A DNA stretch of 64,000 nt from Gammaproteobacteria bacterium (GTDB lineage Bacteria; Pseudomonadota; Gammaproteobacteria; Coxiellales; Coxiellaceae). This document shows positions 49,135-59,041 of the stretch, one piece after another (position 1 is the stretch's first letter; each line of letters starts with the position of its first letter). Under the pieces are notes generated by a model. The model ran no database searches, was not told where the DNA came from, and saw only the letters and a program-made list of their open reading frames with translations. A program made the position numbers and the translations under genes. The DNA lies in contig JAPLRF010000030.1 in the NCBI GenBank assembly GCA_026399315.1, positions 121,270 through 185,269 of the forward strand, given 5' to 3'.

Positions 49135-49431
49135 ATGAGCACTTTAACTGCTGAAGGCGTGCAAAAAATAGCTGATTTGGCGAAATTACATATTCCCACC
49201 GACAAACTTCCCGCCCTCACAGACGCATTAGATAATATTTTAGGGCTTGTAAAAAAAATGAGTGCTTTCGATACGCAAAATGTGCAGCCCTTGGCGCATC
49301 CTGTCAGCGCAACACAACCTTTACGTGAAGACGTCGTCACTGAAAAAAATCAACGTGACTTATTGCAAAAAAATGCGCCGCATGTTGAAGCAGGATTGTA
49401 TATTGTTCCGAAATTTGTAGACAGTGAATAA
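49135..49431 (+). CDS. gatC: Glutamyl/aspartyl-tRNA amidotransferase subunit C
   Basis: Small stabilising subunit of the GatCAB complex that converts Glu-tRNA-Gln and/or Asp-tRNA-Asn to the correct amide. 98 residues; pattern VQKIADLAKLHIPTDKLPAL, ILGLVKKMSAFDTQNVQPLAHP and LREDVVTEKNQRDLLQKNAPHVEAGLYIVPKFVD (landmarks LREDVV and YIVPKFV). Good ribosome site (GGAG). First gene of the operon. Confidence 0.96.
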   Translation: MSTLTAEGVQKIADLAKLHIPTDKLPALTDALDNILGLVKKMSAFDTQNVQPLAHPVSATQPLREDVVTEKNQRDLLQKNAPHVEAGLYIVPKFVDSE

Positions 49432-49437
49432 AGCACG

Positions 49438-49478
49438 GGCGTGACTCAGAAGCACGCAGCGCAGCGTAGTAAGTGCGT
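49438..49478. repeat. CGCACTTACTACGC...GCTTCTGA repeat, copy 2 (inverted)
   Basis: GCGTGACTCAGAAGCACGCA then GCGCAGCGTAGTAAGTGCGT. Reverse complement of the element at 22088-22126 with few changes. It forms the gatC-gatA spacer. Confidence 0.65.
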
Positions 49479-49494
49479 ACAACCAGCGAGAAAA

Positions 49495-50943
49495 ATGATG
49501 CACACAAAAACAATCACCGAACTATCAAAACTATTACACGATAAAAAAATCTCCAGCGTAGAATTAACAACGCATTTTTTAAATCGCATTAAAGAATCAA
49601 ATCCCGCATTAAATGCGTTCATCACCATCACAGAAGAAAATGCTTTAAAACAAGCACAAAACGCGGACGCAAAAATCGCATCCGGAAATGCCGAAATATT
49701 AACGGGCATCCCTATCGCACATAAAGATATTTTTTGCACGGCAGGTGTTAAAACAACCTGCGGCTCAAAAATGTTAGATAATTTTATTTCCCCTTATGAC
49801 GCAACAGTCGTTGAAAAATGTAACGACGCAGGTTTAGTCATGCTTGGGAAAACCAACATGGATGAATTCGCGATGGGTTCATCTAACGAAACAAGCTTTT
49901 ATGGTTCCGTGAAAAACCCCTGGGATTTAACACGCACACCCGGCGGATCATCCGGCGGTGCATCTGCTTGTGTCGCTGCGCGTATTGCACCTATCGCAAC
50001 AGGCACCGATACCGGCGGCTCTGTTCGTCAGCCCGCGGCATTAACCGGCATTACAGGGATTAAACCGACTTATGGTCGCGTTTCCCGTTTTGGCATGATC
50101 GCCTTTGCATCCAGCTTAGATCAAGCCGGCATATTGTCCCAAAGCGCACAAGATGCTGCCTTATTGTTAAATATTATTGCAGGTCATGATAAAAAAGATT
50201 CAACATCCATTAATCAAACCGTTCCTGATTATACAAAAAATTTAAATGATTCTTTGAAAGGCTGCGTAATTGGTTTGCCGAATGAATATTTTACAGGCGG
50301 ATTAGATGCTGGCGTTGAAGCAGCCATTCAAGACAGCATTAAACTATATGAGAAATTAGGCGCAACATTTAAAAAAATCTCACTGCCCCACACTGATCTC
50401 GCAACATCTGCGTATTACGTGATTGCACCGGCAGAAGCATCTTCAAATTTAGCCCGTTATGATGGCGTGCGTTATGGTTATCGTTGTGAAAACCCCAGCA
50501 ATCTTGACGACTTATACAAGCGCTCTCGTTCCGAAAGTTTTGGTGATGAAGTACAACGTCGCATTTTGATTGGCACCTATGTTTTATCATCTGGATTTTA
50601 CGATGCGTACTACATAAAAGCACAAAAAATTCGTCGGTTAATTTCTAATGATTTCGTTGCCGCTTTTAACGATGTCGATTTCATTTTGACGCCAACAGCA
50701 CCAACACCCGCCTTTAAATTAGGCGAAAAATCAAGCGATCCAATCGCAATGTATTTATCCGATATTTTCACCATCGCTGTCAATTTAGCAGGATTACCAG
50801 GCATTTCAATTCCCGCTGGTTTTTCCAATAACTTACCCGTTGGCGTACAATTAATTGGAAAACATTTTGATGAAGCGAAAATATTAAATGCAGCGCATCA
50901 ATTTCAATTAAATACCGACTGGCATACAAAGATGCCAGCGTAA
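49495..50943 (+). CDS. gatA: Glutamyl/aspartyl-tRNA amidotransferase subunit A
   Basis: Amidase subunit that releases ammonia from glutamine or asparagine for GatB. About 482 residues from the ATGATG at 49495/49498; the ORF extends to a GTG at 49441 but that part is repeat sequence. Ser-cisSer-Lys triad: Lys in [12 protein letters not shown], serines in [15 protein letters not shown] and [12 protein letters not shown]. Length and C-terminus ([22 protein letters not shown]) are standard. Confidence 0.97.
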   Translation: MMHTKTITELSKLLHDKKISSVELTTHFLNRIKESNPALNAFITITEENALKQAQNADAKIASGNAEILTGIPIAHKDIFCTAGVKTTCGSKMLDNFISPYDATVVEKCNDAGLVMLGKTNMDEFAMGSSNETSFYGSVKNPWDLTRTPGGSSGGASACVAARIAPIATGTDTGGSVRQPAALTGITGIKPTYGRVSRFGMIAFASSLDQAGILSQSAQDAALLLNIIAGHDKKDSTSINQTVPDYTKNLNDSLKGCVIGLPNEYFTGGLDAGVEAAIQDSIKLYEKLGATFKKISLPHTDLATSAYYVIAPAEASSNLARYDGVRYGYRCENPSNLDDLYKRSRSESFGDEVQRRILIGTYVLSSGFYDAYYIKAQKIRRLISNDFVAAFNDVDFILTPTAPTPAFKLGEKSSDPIAMYLSDIFTIAVNLAGLPGISIPAGFSNNLPVGVQLIGKHFDEAKILNAAHQFQLNTDWHTKMPA

Positions 50944-51006
50944 ATATACTCCAGAAGCGTACCCGACAAAGTGCGCGTGAATCTTGCGATAGAAAAAGAG
51001 AGAATT

Positions 51007-52437
51007 ATGACCTACGAAACTGTAATCGGCATTGAAGTCCACGTTCAACTGGCAACGAAAACAAAAATATTTTCGGGCGCAGCGATTGCCTTTGGTGCGG
51101 AACCCAATACACAAGCCTGCGCAATTGATTTGGCCTTACCTGGTGTTTTACCTGTGTTAAACGAAGAATGCGTTAAATTGGCCGCACGATTTGGATTGGC
51201 CGTCGGTGCCAGCATCACAAACAATTCGGTTTTTGCGCGCAAAAATTATTTCTATCCGGATTTACCCAAAGGCTATCAAATCTCGCAAGACAGTTTACCC
51301 ATTGTTTTAGGTGGCTCATTGTTAATTACACTAGATGACGGAACAGAAAAAGTAATTAATATTACGCGCGCGCATTTGGAAGAAGATGCCGGGAAATCAC
51401 TACACGAAGGATTGCCCAACATTTCAGGCGTTGATTTAAATCGCGCAGGCACACCGCTTTTAGAAATCGTTTCCGAGCCCGACATGCGCTCTGCAGAAGA
51501 AGCGCTCGCGTATTTAAAAACCCTACATCAATTGGTGCGTTATTTGGAAATTTCCGATGGCAACATGCAAGAAGGTTCATTCCGTGCTGACATCAATATT
51601 TCACTTCATAAAAAGGGAACACCCTTCGGCACACGCGCAGAATTAAAAAACCTCAATTCATTTCGATTTATCGAGCGCGCAATTGCTTACGAAGTCGATC
51701 GTCAAAAAGATATTTTAGATAACGGCGGAAAAGTCATCCAAGAAACGCGTTCATATGATCCCGATGCGGATATGACAAACAGTTTGCGCAGCAAAGAAAA
51801 TGCGCCTGAATACCGCTATTTCCCTGACCCGGATTTATTGCCCGTAGCAATATCCGCTGAATTTTTACAATCAATTCGTGATGATATGCCTGAATTACCG
51901 AGAGAAAAACGCGACCGATTAAAACGCGATTATGATTTAAATGACTACGACGCATTATTTATTGCAACACATATTGCAGTTGCACGTTATTTTGAAATTG
52001 CACTTGAGAATGCGCAAGGTGCAAAAGCAAAATTAGTGGCCAATTGGATTGCCGGCGAACTGTCAGCCTCTCTCAACAAACATAATTTATCAATCGAACA
52101 ATCCCCTGTTTCAGCAAAACAATTGGGTGACTTGGTTTCGCGCATTCACGATCAAACTATTTCAAACAATATCGGCAAACAGGTTTTTGAAGCATTGTGG
52201 TCTGGTGAAAAATCAGTTGATGAAATCATCGAGAAAAAAGGTTTAAAACAAATTACTGACACAAGCGCGATTGAAAAAATAATCGATGAGATTATTGCGG
52301 CTAATCCAACGCAGTTGGCAGACTATCGTTCCGGCAAAGATAAATTGTTTGGTTTTTTTGTGGGTTTGGCAATGAAAGCAACACAAGGGAAAGCGAATCC
52401 GCAACAATTGAATGACCTGCTAAAGCGAAAACTGTAA
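51007..52437 (+). CDS. gatB: Glutamyl/aspartyl-tRNA amidotransferase subunit B
   Basis: Kinase/transamidase subunit that activates the misacylated tRNA and adds ammonia. Start [20 protein letters not shown] (ATG 51007, GAGAG four bases upstream). Visible: [30 protein letters not shown] (landmarks [14 protein letters not shown]), [26 protein letters not shown], and the C-terminal YqeY-like tail domain ending [16 protein letters not shown]. 476 residues, normal. Confidence 0.98.
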   Translation: MTYETVIGIEVHVQLATKTKIFSGAAIAFGAEPNTQACAIDLALPGVLPVLNEECVKLAARFGLAVGASITNNSVFARKNYFYPDLPKGYQISQDSLPIVLGGSLLITLDDGTEKVINITRAHLEEDAGKSLHEGLPNISGVDLNRAGTPLLEIVSEPDMRSAEEALAYLKTLHQLVRYLEISDGNMQEGSFRADINISLHKKGTPFGTRAELKNLNSFRFIERAIAYEVDRQKDILDNGGKVIQETRSYDPDADMTNSLRSKENAPEYRYFPDPDLLPVAISAEFLQSIRDDMPELPREKRDRLKRDYDLNDYDALFIATHIAVARYFEIALENAQGAKAKLVANWIAGELSASLNKHNLSIEQSPVSAKQLGDLVSRIHDQTISNNIGKQVFEALWSGEKSVDEIIEKKGLKQITDTSAIEKIIDEIIAANPTQLADYRSGKDKLFGFFVGLAMKATQGKANPQQLNDLLKRKL

Positions 52438-52440
52438 TCG

Positions 52441-52483
52441 TTAAACAGCTCAGAAACGCAGCCAGAAGGCTGCGTGCGAACCC
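52441..52483. repeat. Small palindromic repeat, inverted orientation, after gatB
   Basis: TTAAACAGCTCAGAAACGCA then GCCAGAAGGCTGCGTGCGAA. Minus-strand reading gives the usual CACGCAGCC...GCTGCGTTTCTGAGCTGTTT form. Four bases after the gatB stop; may act as its terminator hairpin. Confidence 0.7.
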
Positions 52484-52584
52484 ATAAATCACTCCCTATT
52501 TTTATTGTGTTTACTTCTACACTGCCAGCTGATCATTCTGTCGTACCTTCACTGGCTTCAAATAATGTCGAGCGGGGAAATTAG

Positions 52585-53226
52585 ATGGCTAATTTATTGA
52601 AAAGGATATCCATAAAAATAGGCGCCTTGTGTCTATTTTTAATGACGTCATTCTCCTTGTATGCTGAGAATATTCACCATCACGCACCATTTATTTCACA
52701 TATCAATGATCCAGACTATGGCAACGTATATTGGCTTGGAATGAATGTCGACAATAATGCAATATCAGTAATACGTAAAAAATTTGAAGCGCAACATCCC
52801 GAATTGGTATTGAAAAACAGGGCAGATTCGCACATCACGCTCATTACACCACCAGAATATCAGACTATCTTAAAACCTTATTTATCACCTGAAACAATCG
52901 ATAATATTGCTATATCAGCCCATATTCAGCGATCTCATTTTAAGGTGATCTGCATTGGCCGAGGCATTGCCTATGATGACAATAAGCAATTACAAACGTA
53001 TTTTTTGGTTGTGGATTCCCCTGATCTCATTCAAGTTCGAAAAAAGATTTTTAATACTTATGTAAAAAGTGGCGGCGACCCAAGTCGCTTTGATCCATGG
53101 CACTTTATGCCACATATTACCATTGCCTATACTGACCGTGACTTATTTGAGCATGACGGCGTGTACAAACAAAAAAATAGTTGCATAGAAAATTGGAATG
53201 GCGCTAGTAGCGGCCCTCTTGCCTAG
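52585..53226 (+). CDS. Secreted 2H-phosphoesterase-like protein
   Basis: 213 residues with an N-terminal signal sequence or anchor (KIGALCLFLMTSFSLYAEN, cleavage probably after Ala27). Two HxTx motifs, His83-Ile-Thr85-Leu (ADSHITLI) and His177-Ile-Thr179-Ile (FMPHITIAYT), are the paired catalytic histidine motifs of the 2H phosphoesterase superfamily; the overall pattern resembles the Swiss-army-knife RNA-repair-like group. Members cleave or form 2',3'-cyclic phosphates or related bonds in RNA and nucleotides. Export would place it in the periplasm or outside the cell. It is directly upstream of an unrecognised charged protein and near a phosphatase. Superfamily is fairly secure; substrate unknown. 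Confidence 0.7.
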   Translation: MANLLKRISIKIGALCLFLMTSFSLYAENIHHHAPFISHINDPDYGNVYWLGMNVDNNAISVIRKKFEAQHPELVLKNRADSHITLITPPEYQTILKPYLSPETIDNIAISAHIQRSHFKVICIGRGIAYDDNKQLQTYFLVVDSPDLIQVRKKIFNTYVKSGGDPSRFDPWHFMPHITIAYTDRDLFEHDGVYKQKNSCIENWNGASSGPLA

Positions 53227-53290
53227 GCTCGCATTTTTATTAATAACTGATATATACTCTTTTTTATAGCAATAACATGAGAGTCCTGCC

Positions 53291-54643
53291 ATGCCAAAAA
53301 CCAGTGCAATCACCAATCCAAATGATCCACGTCAAAAACTGGAAAATGACAAACAATTTTTTGCTGCCGTTTTAGATATTTTTCTTGAAGAAAAAATGCA
53401 ACAAGATTGGCAAATTGAAGGACGACTCGAAGCCTTAAAAAGTGACTACGTCAGAAAAAAAATACTGGAAAGCACAAAACAACAAGAAAACATGAATCAA
53501 CAGCAACAACAGCAACCCGCACGCACGCCATCAACCCGTTTTGCACCACCCGAAAAAGAAGCAGAAAAACCAGTCAATCCGATTCCAGCGAAGTTAGAAG
53601 CATGTAAAAAAATCATTACAAAAGCACGCACATCAGCCGTTGATGCTGTTAAAAAACATTTTGCCAATGATCCCGTTATACAAGAAAAAGCGGTTCGCAT
53701 CGCTGAACAAACTTTTTCACCTGAAGCAATGCGAGAAAGCACTGAGCTTTACCAACAAACACAGGCACCTGACTTTAATCGCGCAGAATTTTATGCTGAC
53801 ATACCTGAATATATGCACAGCATTGTTGATGACCATTATAATGCGATGGAGAATGCCCGCGCCACTGGGAACAGCACGCTTGCACAAGAAGCAACAATCA
53901 AAACCACCCTTACCGCAAAATATGCGCGCGGCATACAAGCCGAAACAAAACAAAGCGTTGAGTTATTTACAGCCGCGGATCTTGATAGTGAAGAAAAAGC
54001 CAGGGTAATGACTGCAAAAGAACGTGCGCAAGTAATTGAAGGGAGATTAAACATCCTGACCCAGCAAGACGGTGCAATTTTTTTAGGATACGCCAAAGAT
54101 GGTGCTTATGTTGAAAAAATACTAAGTGATGATAGTAAAGTAAAAGAATATATGGATGCCAATCCTGATTTATTTAAAGGAAAAACCGTCGACCAAGCCG
54201 AATTCATGAAAATGATAGACGCAGAAGTGAGTGCCCTTGGCGGCAAGGTTGTGGGCGAGCAATTAAAATCTGATCAACATGCCCTGAAAACAGCCTTTGT
54301 GGATGTTGTAGCGCCCCATCTGGACGCCGCAGCAAAACAAATTGCTGCAACTGGCGCGCTCAATGAAGTTGCCAAAGCAGCGACAGACGTAGCAGAAAAA
54401 GTAAATGCGGAAGTTAACGATACCCTGTCGGCGCCTGCGCCTTCATCAAACACAGAAACTGCAGAAAAAGAGCAAGAGGCTGAGGTCGCTCCGGCAATAC
54501 CCGGACCAGATCACGATGATGCAACAAAGGACGATGAAGATGGATTTACACTTGCAGCGCCAACAGGCGATAAAGTTGATTCAAGTGGTGAAGTTAGTCC
54601 GAACGAAGAAAAACCAAACGCTGACGAAAATAAAACCCCGTAA
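53291..54643 (+). CDS. Charged alpha-helical hypothetical protein (candidate effector)
   Basis: 450 residues, start MPKTSAITNPNDPRQK with GAGAG about eight bases upstream. No recognised domain, no signal peptide, no membrane helix. Residues 60-95 are Gln/Pro-rich; 95-360 are predicted helical with many Lys, Glu and Ala; the last 85 residues are acidic, low-complexity and probably disordered (APAPSSNTETAEKEQEAEVA, then PDHDDATKDDEDG). An acidic C-terminal tail is compatible with a type IV secretion signal but is not proof. It follows the 2H-phosphoesterase gene by 64 bases and is convergent with the phosphatase gene, whose stop is three bases away. Confidence 0.55.
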   Translation: MPKTSAITNPNDPRQKLENDKQFFAAVLDIFLEEKMQQDWQIEGRLEALKSDYVRKKILESTKQQENMNQQQQQQPARTPSTRFAPPEKEAEKPVNPIPAKLEACKKIITKARTSAVDAVKKHFANDPVIQEKAVRIAEQTFSPEAMRESTELYQQTQAPDFNRAEFYADIPEYMHSIVDDHYNAMENARATGNSTLAQEATIKTTLTAKYARGIQAETKQSVELFTAADLDSEEKARVMTAKERAQVIEGRLNILTQQDGAIFLGYAKDGAYVEKILSDDSKVKEYMDANPDLFKGKTVDQAEFMKMIDAEVSALGGKVVGEQLKSDQHALKTAFVDVVAPHLDAAAKQIAATGALNEVAKAATDVAEKVNAEVNDTLSAPAPSSNTETAEKEQEAEVAPAIPGPDHDDATKDDEDGFTLAAPTGDKVDSSGEVSPNEEKPNADENKTP

Positions 54644-54645
54644 AT

Positions 54646-55299
54646 TCACACGATAAACCGTCCATAATACGGTTTCATTTTGACAGGTGAATTCACCCAT
54701 TCTAAAAAGTGTTGCTTAGATGACTGCTCGTTATTTTTTTTCAACCAAACAAAATAGTTTTGCAACATTTGATAGCCCACTGTTTTTTTGGAAATCGCAT
54801 TATAATGCCACGATGCCTGACGTTCTATTTGTCGCACAGTTGGATTTTTTTCGAATAATATAACACTGATTGCAGCCGCCATGCCGGTTCGATCAGCGCC
54901 GCCCTCGCAATGAAATATTAATGGTTTTGGCGCAGTTTGTAATACACGCACTAATTCTTGCAATTTATTTTTGGGTGGTAAAACATAAGCTGAAAATTGT
55001 ATCGGAAAATAATGCAGATGATTTGCTTTTGCGAAACCAGACTCTATTTCATACCAATGATTCTTCGGCCACCTTCCACGCAAATCTATAATTGTTTTTA
55101 AATGAAATTTATTTGTGTAGTACGTCAAGCCACTATGGTCAAGTTGCGCGCTTCGATATATTTTTCCGGGAATAACCGTGTGCACATTCCCAGTAAAATA
55201 ATTAAACCCCAAAAAACAGCCGAAGCTCAGCGCAATAAGGCCGAATAAAATAGAAATAAGAATGATTGTTTTAATAAAAAAACGTTTACAAGAAAACAT
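54646..55299 (-). CDS. Membrane-anchored tyrosine/dual-specificity phosphatase
   Basis: 217 residues. One N-terminal helix (residues 10-34) should anchor it in the inner membrane with the catalytic part outside. The CX5R signature is complete: HCEGGADRTG with Cys131 and Arg137, and TIIDLRGRWPKNHW upstream, as in the bacterial DSP/PTP-like group that includes lipid and inositol-polyphosphate phosphatases. The general acid is not obvious. Substrate could be a phosphoprotein, an isoprenoid/phosphatidylglycerol phosphate, or a host phosphoinositide; the sequence does not decide. Convergent with the previous gene. Confidence 0.8.
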   Translation of the reverse strand: MFSCKRFFIKTIILISILFGLIALSFGCFLGFNYFTGNVHTVIPGKIYRSAQLDHSGLTYYTNKFHLKTIIDLRGRWPKNHWYEIESGFAKANHLHYFPIQFSAYVLPPKNKLQELVRVLQTAPKPLIFHCEGGADRTGMAAAISVILFEKNPTVRQIERQASWHYNAISKKTVGYQMLQNYFVWLKKNNEQSSKQHFLEWVNSPVKMKPYYGRFIV

Positions 55300-55421
55300 T
55301 AGGGCAGCTCATTTTTTTAACTGGATGCCCAATGCTAGCATGTGGTGAAAAAAAATACAATCCAGGGAAATTAACAAAATAATTTACAATCAGTCAAATT
55401 CCTGGGATTTTCACGGTAAAT

Positions 55422-55586
55422 TTATTTTTTTCGACCCATATGCATAAATAGTGAAACCACAAACAACACAAGGAAAATAAGAAAAAGAATCTTGGCAATG
55501 CCCGCAGCCTGCACCGCGATACCCGTAAAACCCAAAAGACCTGAAATAATCGCGATCACTAAAAAAATGACAACCCAATTCAACAT
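55422..55586 (-). CDS. DUF1328 small membrane protein (YtjA type)
   Basis: 54 residues, too short for usual ORF cut-offs but clear: begins [20 protein letters not shown] and continues [20 protein letters not shown] to end with GRKK. Two hydrophobic helices with the family pattern WxxxFLxxAxxxGxxGFtgia. Function unknown; homologues are often stress-induced. It stands alone between the phosphatase and SDR genes. Confidence 0.9.
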   Translation of the reverse strand: MLNWVVIFLVIAIISGLLGFTGIAVQAAGIAKILFLIFLVLFVVSLFMHMGRKK

Positions 55587-55651
55587 AATCTAACGCCATT
55601 TAAATTAGCGGATACATTTGACGTTAACAGATTCCATACTAAACAAGCAAA

Positions 55652-56473
55652 CTATTCCAAGAACAGGTCCCTCATCGGCGCCACGCCTTTCATCATGTTA
55701 TAACGCGTGAAATCCGTTTCACCCGCTTTTGCCAATATTTCCTCGTCAATTAAAAACTGCCCCGTTAATTCACGGCTATTTTGCGTTAAAATCCAATAAG
55801 CGGCATTGGCCACAATTAAAGGATCACGCGAAGCAGCATACAATTCAGGTGGGAAATTCATTTTAATGGCAGAAGTTGCGATTGTTGTTTTTGGCCACAA
55901 CGAATTGACAGCGATGCCCGCACCCTTAAATTCAGCAGCCATTCCCAAAGTGCAAATACTCATCCCATATTTCGAATATGTGTAGGCCAAGTGATCTTTA
56001 AACCATTTCGCCAACATCGAAAGCGGTGGCGACATATTTAAAATATGCGGATTCGCTGCCTTCATTAAATGCGGAATGCAGGCTCGCGAACAAGCAAAGG
56101 TAGCCCGCGCGTTCACACCCATCATCAAATCAAATCGTTTTAAAGGCGTGTTGGCCGTGTTCGTTAATGAAATTGCGCTGGCATTGTTGACTAAAATATC
56201 AACGCCTCCAAATTTTTGGACAGCTTGATCAATCACCTGTTCAATTTGCTTTTCATCACGCACATCTAACACTAAGGGCAATGCCGTTCCGCCCGCTTGG
56301 GTTACTTCTTCTGCTGCCGTGTAAATAGTACCCGGCAAGGCATCGTGTTTTTCAGTAGTCTTACCCGTAATAATAATATTTGCGCCATCTTGCGCAAAGC
56401 GTTTTGCCATGGCAAGGCCAATACCGCGTGTAGAGCCTGTTATTAAAATTGTTTTATTTTTTAAAGTGGTCAT
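55652..56473 (-). CDS. Short-chain dehydrogenase/reductase (HSDL2-like)
   Basis: NAD(P)-dependent oxidoreductase, about 273 residues from ATG 56473 (MTTLKNKTILITGSTRGIGLAMAKRF), with AAGGA seven bases upstream; the ORF's 11-codon extension is not family-like. Rossmann motif TGSTRGIG, NNAS motif VDILVNNASAIS, catalytic Tyr-Lys in YTYSK, and the insert KWFKDHLAYT typical of the HSDL2/peroxisomal-type SDR group. The sterol-carrier C-terminal domain of eukaryotic HSDL2 is absent. Substrate unknown, possibly a fatty-acyl or steroid-like ketone. Confidence 0.88.
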   Translation of the reverse strand: MTTLKNKTILITGSTRGIGLAMAKRFAQDGANIIITGKTTEKHDALPGTIYTAAEEVTQAGGTALPLVLDVRDEKQIEQVIDQAVQKFGGVDILVNNASAISLTNTANTPLKRFDLMMGVNARATFACSRACIPHLMKAANPHILNMSPPLSMLAKWFKDHLAYTYSKYGMSICTLGMAAEFKGAGIAVNSLWPKTTIATSAIKMNFPPELYAASRDPLIVANAAYWILTQNSRELTGQFLIDEEILAKAGETDFTRYNMMKGVAPMRDLFLE

Positions 56474-56512
56474 GGAAAATCCTTTTAATTCTGTTTTTAA
56501 TATCAATCGGCT

Positions 56513-56944
56513 TCAATGCGCTACGTTCCACCAGAGAACATGATACGCAGGCCTATTCTTACAATGCTTTTCTCGTGGTACTTTAGCGAAGATACCTCGA
56601 CTATTCAAGACCACGTGTGAAAAACTATTCTTTGCGACTGATCGAATATCGATTGTTTGATTATCACAATCATCTGTATCGATTATTTTCGCTTTAACCT
56701 GCAATGCAATCGCTGAATCCGGCAAGCTAATTGACACACCCTCCAGAGCCAGTATTTTTTGTTGTACGCCTAATTCAGCACGTGAAAAAAGCTGAGCAGA
56801 TTCTTGCGTGCTATTTTGCATTTTATTTTCTAAAATAATATCTTGCGTCCCCGCAATTAATATAACTGTCATCACAAAAATAAACAGTAAAGTGATCATC
56901 AATACAAACCCATTATCAGATTTAAGCATTCCTTCTTGCAGCAT
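56513..56944 (-). CDS. pilX: Type IV pilus assembly protein PilX
   Basis: Minor pilin-like protein of about 143 residues. Start MLQEGMLKSDNG (ATG 56944), with GGGGA about seven bases upstream, overlapping the end of pilW by 23 bases. The prepilin site is DNG-FVLMITLLFIFVMTVILIAG; as in other PilX proteins, Glu5 of mature pilins is absent. DIILENKMQNSTQESAQLFSRAE matches the helical continuation. The C-terminal part is shorter than in Pseudomonas. It probably belongs to the pilus-tip priming complex with PilV and PilW. Confidence 0.75.
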   Translation of the reverse strand: MLQEGMLKSDNGFVLMITLLFIFVMTVILIAGTQDIILENKMQNSTQESAQLFSRAELGVQQKILALEGVSISLPDSAIALQVKAKIIDTDDCDNQTIDIRSVAKNSFSHVVLNSRGIFAKVPREKHCKNRPAYHVLWWNVAH

Positions 56945-57599
56945 ACAAAATCCCCGATTGATATAAAGCCCGATCCTTTGGCGCAAGCCATTTTCCATCA
57001 AACCAATAAGATTGTTTATTTTTTAAAATAGTATCAATCGAAGATAATAAAAAATCGATTCTCACAGCACGAATATTCCTTTTGTTTTTTTTAACGTGAT
57101 ATAAGCGAATTTTAAAGTATGACATGCCCGTTATTAATTCTTCACGCGGATGATCGTCAATCTGATAAAACAAAGCATTAATCTTTTCACCGCTAAACGC
57201 AGTACGGAAAGTATTGGCCACATAGAATAGAATCGGCAAATACGCTTGTTTATCCTGAAAACGAACACATTCACGCAATTGCAACAAATCAGTCCCCTTA
57301 TTAATATAAATATTAAATGTATTTTCAGCTTGTTTAGCAGTATATTTTCGGATGGTAATTGAACGCGGTTTCTTTTTCGACCTCGCAATACAAGATTCAT
57401 TCCCCGCCATCTGGATTTTTTTCCTTAAAAACTGAGAAATAAAACGACTGTCGTCTTGTTCATGCGCCACGCTCATCTGTCTTTCATGCAAATTTTCCAT
57501 AATATTAAATAAATTAAAAATGCCAATACACACCAAAGAACCCATTGATAAGGCGAGCATCAGTTCAATTAGTGAAAAACCGCCATGATATCTCAGCAC
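56922..57599 (-). CDS. pilW: Type IV pilus assembly protein PilW
   Basis: Minor pilin of 225 residues. Prepilin peptidase site YHGG-FSLIELMLALSMGSLV, with Glu5 intact, followed by the helical segment GIFNLFNIMENLHERQ and the PilW pattern DDSRFISQFLRKKIQMAGN. Starts 16 bases after pilV, overlaps pilX, so the three are one transcript. Normal to slightly short for the family. Confidence 0.85.
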   Translation of the reverse strand: MLRYHGGFSLIELMLALSMGSLVCIGIFNLFNIMENLHERQMSVAHEQDDSRFISQFLRKKIQMAGNESCIARSKKKPRSITIRKYTAKQAENTFNIYINKGTDLLQLRECVRFQDKQAYLPILFYVANTFRTAFSGEKINALFYQIDDHPREELITGMSYFKIRLYHVKKNKRNIRAVRIDFLLSSIDTILKNKQSYWFDGKWLAPKDRALYQSGILYAARRNA

Positions 57600-57615
57600 A
57601 GTAAAAGCCTGAACA

Positions 57616-57969
57616 TCAGCAAAATACTTGCTCCGACAACGCCATTTTCTTTTTGAAAAACCAATTTATTGTGATCGTACATTGATGATCATCTGTTTCA
57701 ATGAAATTACCTTCGCCTTCCGGTAATAAATTCTGATTATCCTTATTCCACGAAGATAAAAAGCGATTGCGCGCGCCATCTGTTTTATTAATCCATAACA
57801 TTTCAGAAAAATTAATCAATTGTGTCATGGCAATGTTATTGAAATTACTTGATTCAATGCTTTTTAAAGCTGAAATTTGATAAGACAATAATGACAACAA
57901 GACAAGGGATATTAATCCCATTGAAATTAAAACTTCAACCATGGCAATGCCCACGCTATTTTTTTTCAT
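57616..57969 (-). CDS. pilV: Type IV pilus minor pilin PilV
   Basis: 117 residues. Prepilin site KKNSVG-IAMVEVLISMGLISLVLLSLL with Glu5 present, followed by LSYQISALKSIESSNFNNIA, the PilV-type helix. The globular part is short, so it may be at the small end of the family or trimmed. It heads a pilV-pilW-pilX set; pilY1, pilE and fimT/fimU, which usually flank these genes, are not recognisable here. Confidence 0.8.
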   Translation of the reverse strand: MKKNSVGIAMVEVLISMGLISLVLLSLLSYQISALKSIESSNFNNIAMTQLINFSEMLWINKTDGARNRFLSSWNKDNQNLLPEGEGNFIETDDHQCTITINWFFKKKMALSEQVFC

Positions 57970-58408
57970 GAGTGAGATTATGCTATAAAAAATAATTTGC
58001 GCAATACCGTGTTTTGAAAAAAGCGGGGATTTATTTTCAACAGCGGAATGTGCTGAATTTTTTCAAGCATGGTTTGTATTAGCGTGTCCAAACTCACCAA
58101 AACGCATTCCCCCCTTTTTTTGAGCTCGAAAATCACTCTCTTTTCAGGTCCATTTATTGGAGTATGCAAGTATGTGATTTAGAGCGACACTCTGGGCTTG
58201 TATCCACTCCAAATTTCAAAGCGACGAAAACAGTATTGCTCCGATTGAAAAGTGTCGGGGAGCTGTGTCAGCATGCAAGCACTGATCCCTGATAACCTCC
58301 CGCAACAGCAATGGTATTGATATCACGCTGAAGCGCATTTGGCCTAACGATTGTTCGTCGAGAATCGCTGCAGACGATGGCTTTCATGCGCAAAACACTC
58401 AAATTGTT
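57970..58408. other. Non-coding stretch upstream of pilV
   Basis: About 440 bases without a convincing gene. A 63-codon minus-strand ORF (57978-58169) has no recognisable features. A GATC-family repeat fragment (CTGATCCCTGATAACC) lies near 58281. A 39-codon minus-strand frame (MKAIVCSDSRRTIVRPNALQ) near 58265-58385 could be a remnant of a missing pilus gene but is not supported further. Confidence 0.4.
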
Positions 58409-58891
58409 CTACTGCAGTTTCCAATTGATCGTAACAACTTGATCACCATCTGCTGGATTAACGCTATAGACTGGATTAAATAACACGGTAGCACTACAGC
58501 CGTTTGAAATAACCGCATTTAATGGCTGATTCTTGTTCGGTATGCTGGGTGTCGAAACAGTGACATCACATTTAGTTGGACCAATGCCTGCAGTCACCGT
58601 GTAATGAAGGACCACAGAAAGTGCTTGTTCACTGGCTGTTGTAGCATAGGCAGTTACCAAACCTTCTTGATTGTTGTTGCTTGATATTTCAGCAGGTAAT
58701 GACGGCAAACTCGCCTGTGTGTTTGATGAGATTATATCTACTTTGTCCAACGTTACCTCAGATACTTGCGTACCACCATACAAAGAATATATGTAAGCAT
58801 AAGGTGACGCCTGTTGCGCCATTGCCGATGAAGTCAAACCCAAGGCAGCTGTTAACACTAACAGACTTGCTATTCTCACGAAATTTTTCAT
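58409..58891 (-). CDS. Small secreted protein of unknown function
   Basis: 160 residues with a clear signal peptide (MKNFVRIASLLVLTAALG to SSAMA, cleavage about residue 25). The mature part begins QQASPYAYIYSLYGGTQ and looks beta-rich; two cysteines (PTKCDVTV and SNGCSATV), about 25 residues apart, may form a disulfide. No family recognised. AT-rich, repeat-free 150-base upstream region. It may be a periplasmic or surface protein; proximity to pilin genes might be coincidental. Confidence 0.65.
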   Translation of the reverse strand: MKNFVRIASLLVLTAALGLTSSAMAQQASPYAYIYSLYGGTQVSEVTLDKVDIISSNTQASLPSLPAEISSNNNQEGLVTAYATTASEQALSVVLHYTVTAGIGPTKCDVTVSTPSIPNKNQPLNAVISNGCSATVLFNPVYSVNPADGDQVVTINWKLQ

Positions 58892-59041
58892 AAAGTCCTT
58901 ACTTTTAGTTTTTCAGAATATACATCAGCTATTGGATATTTGCTACTGCTTGTAAATATTATTTTAATAAAAAATAATTAACTTTAAATTCAGTCAATTA
59001 TATTTTAATAATTTTGCGTTTTGGTATTTTCACAGGACGCA

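Noticed and set aside
57978..58169. 63-codon minus-strand ORF upstream of pilV
   Set aside because: No motif, no ribosome site and no membrane or signal features; probably chance.
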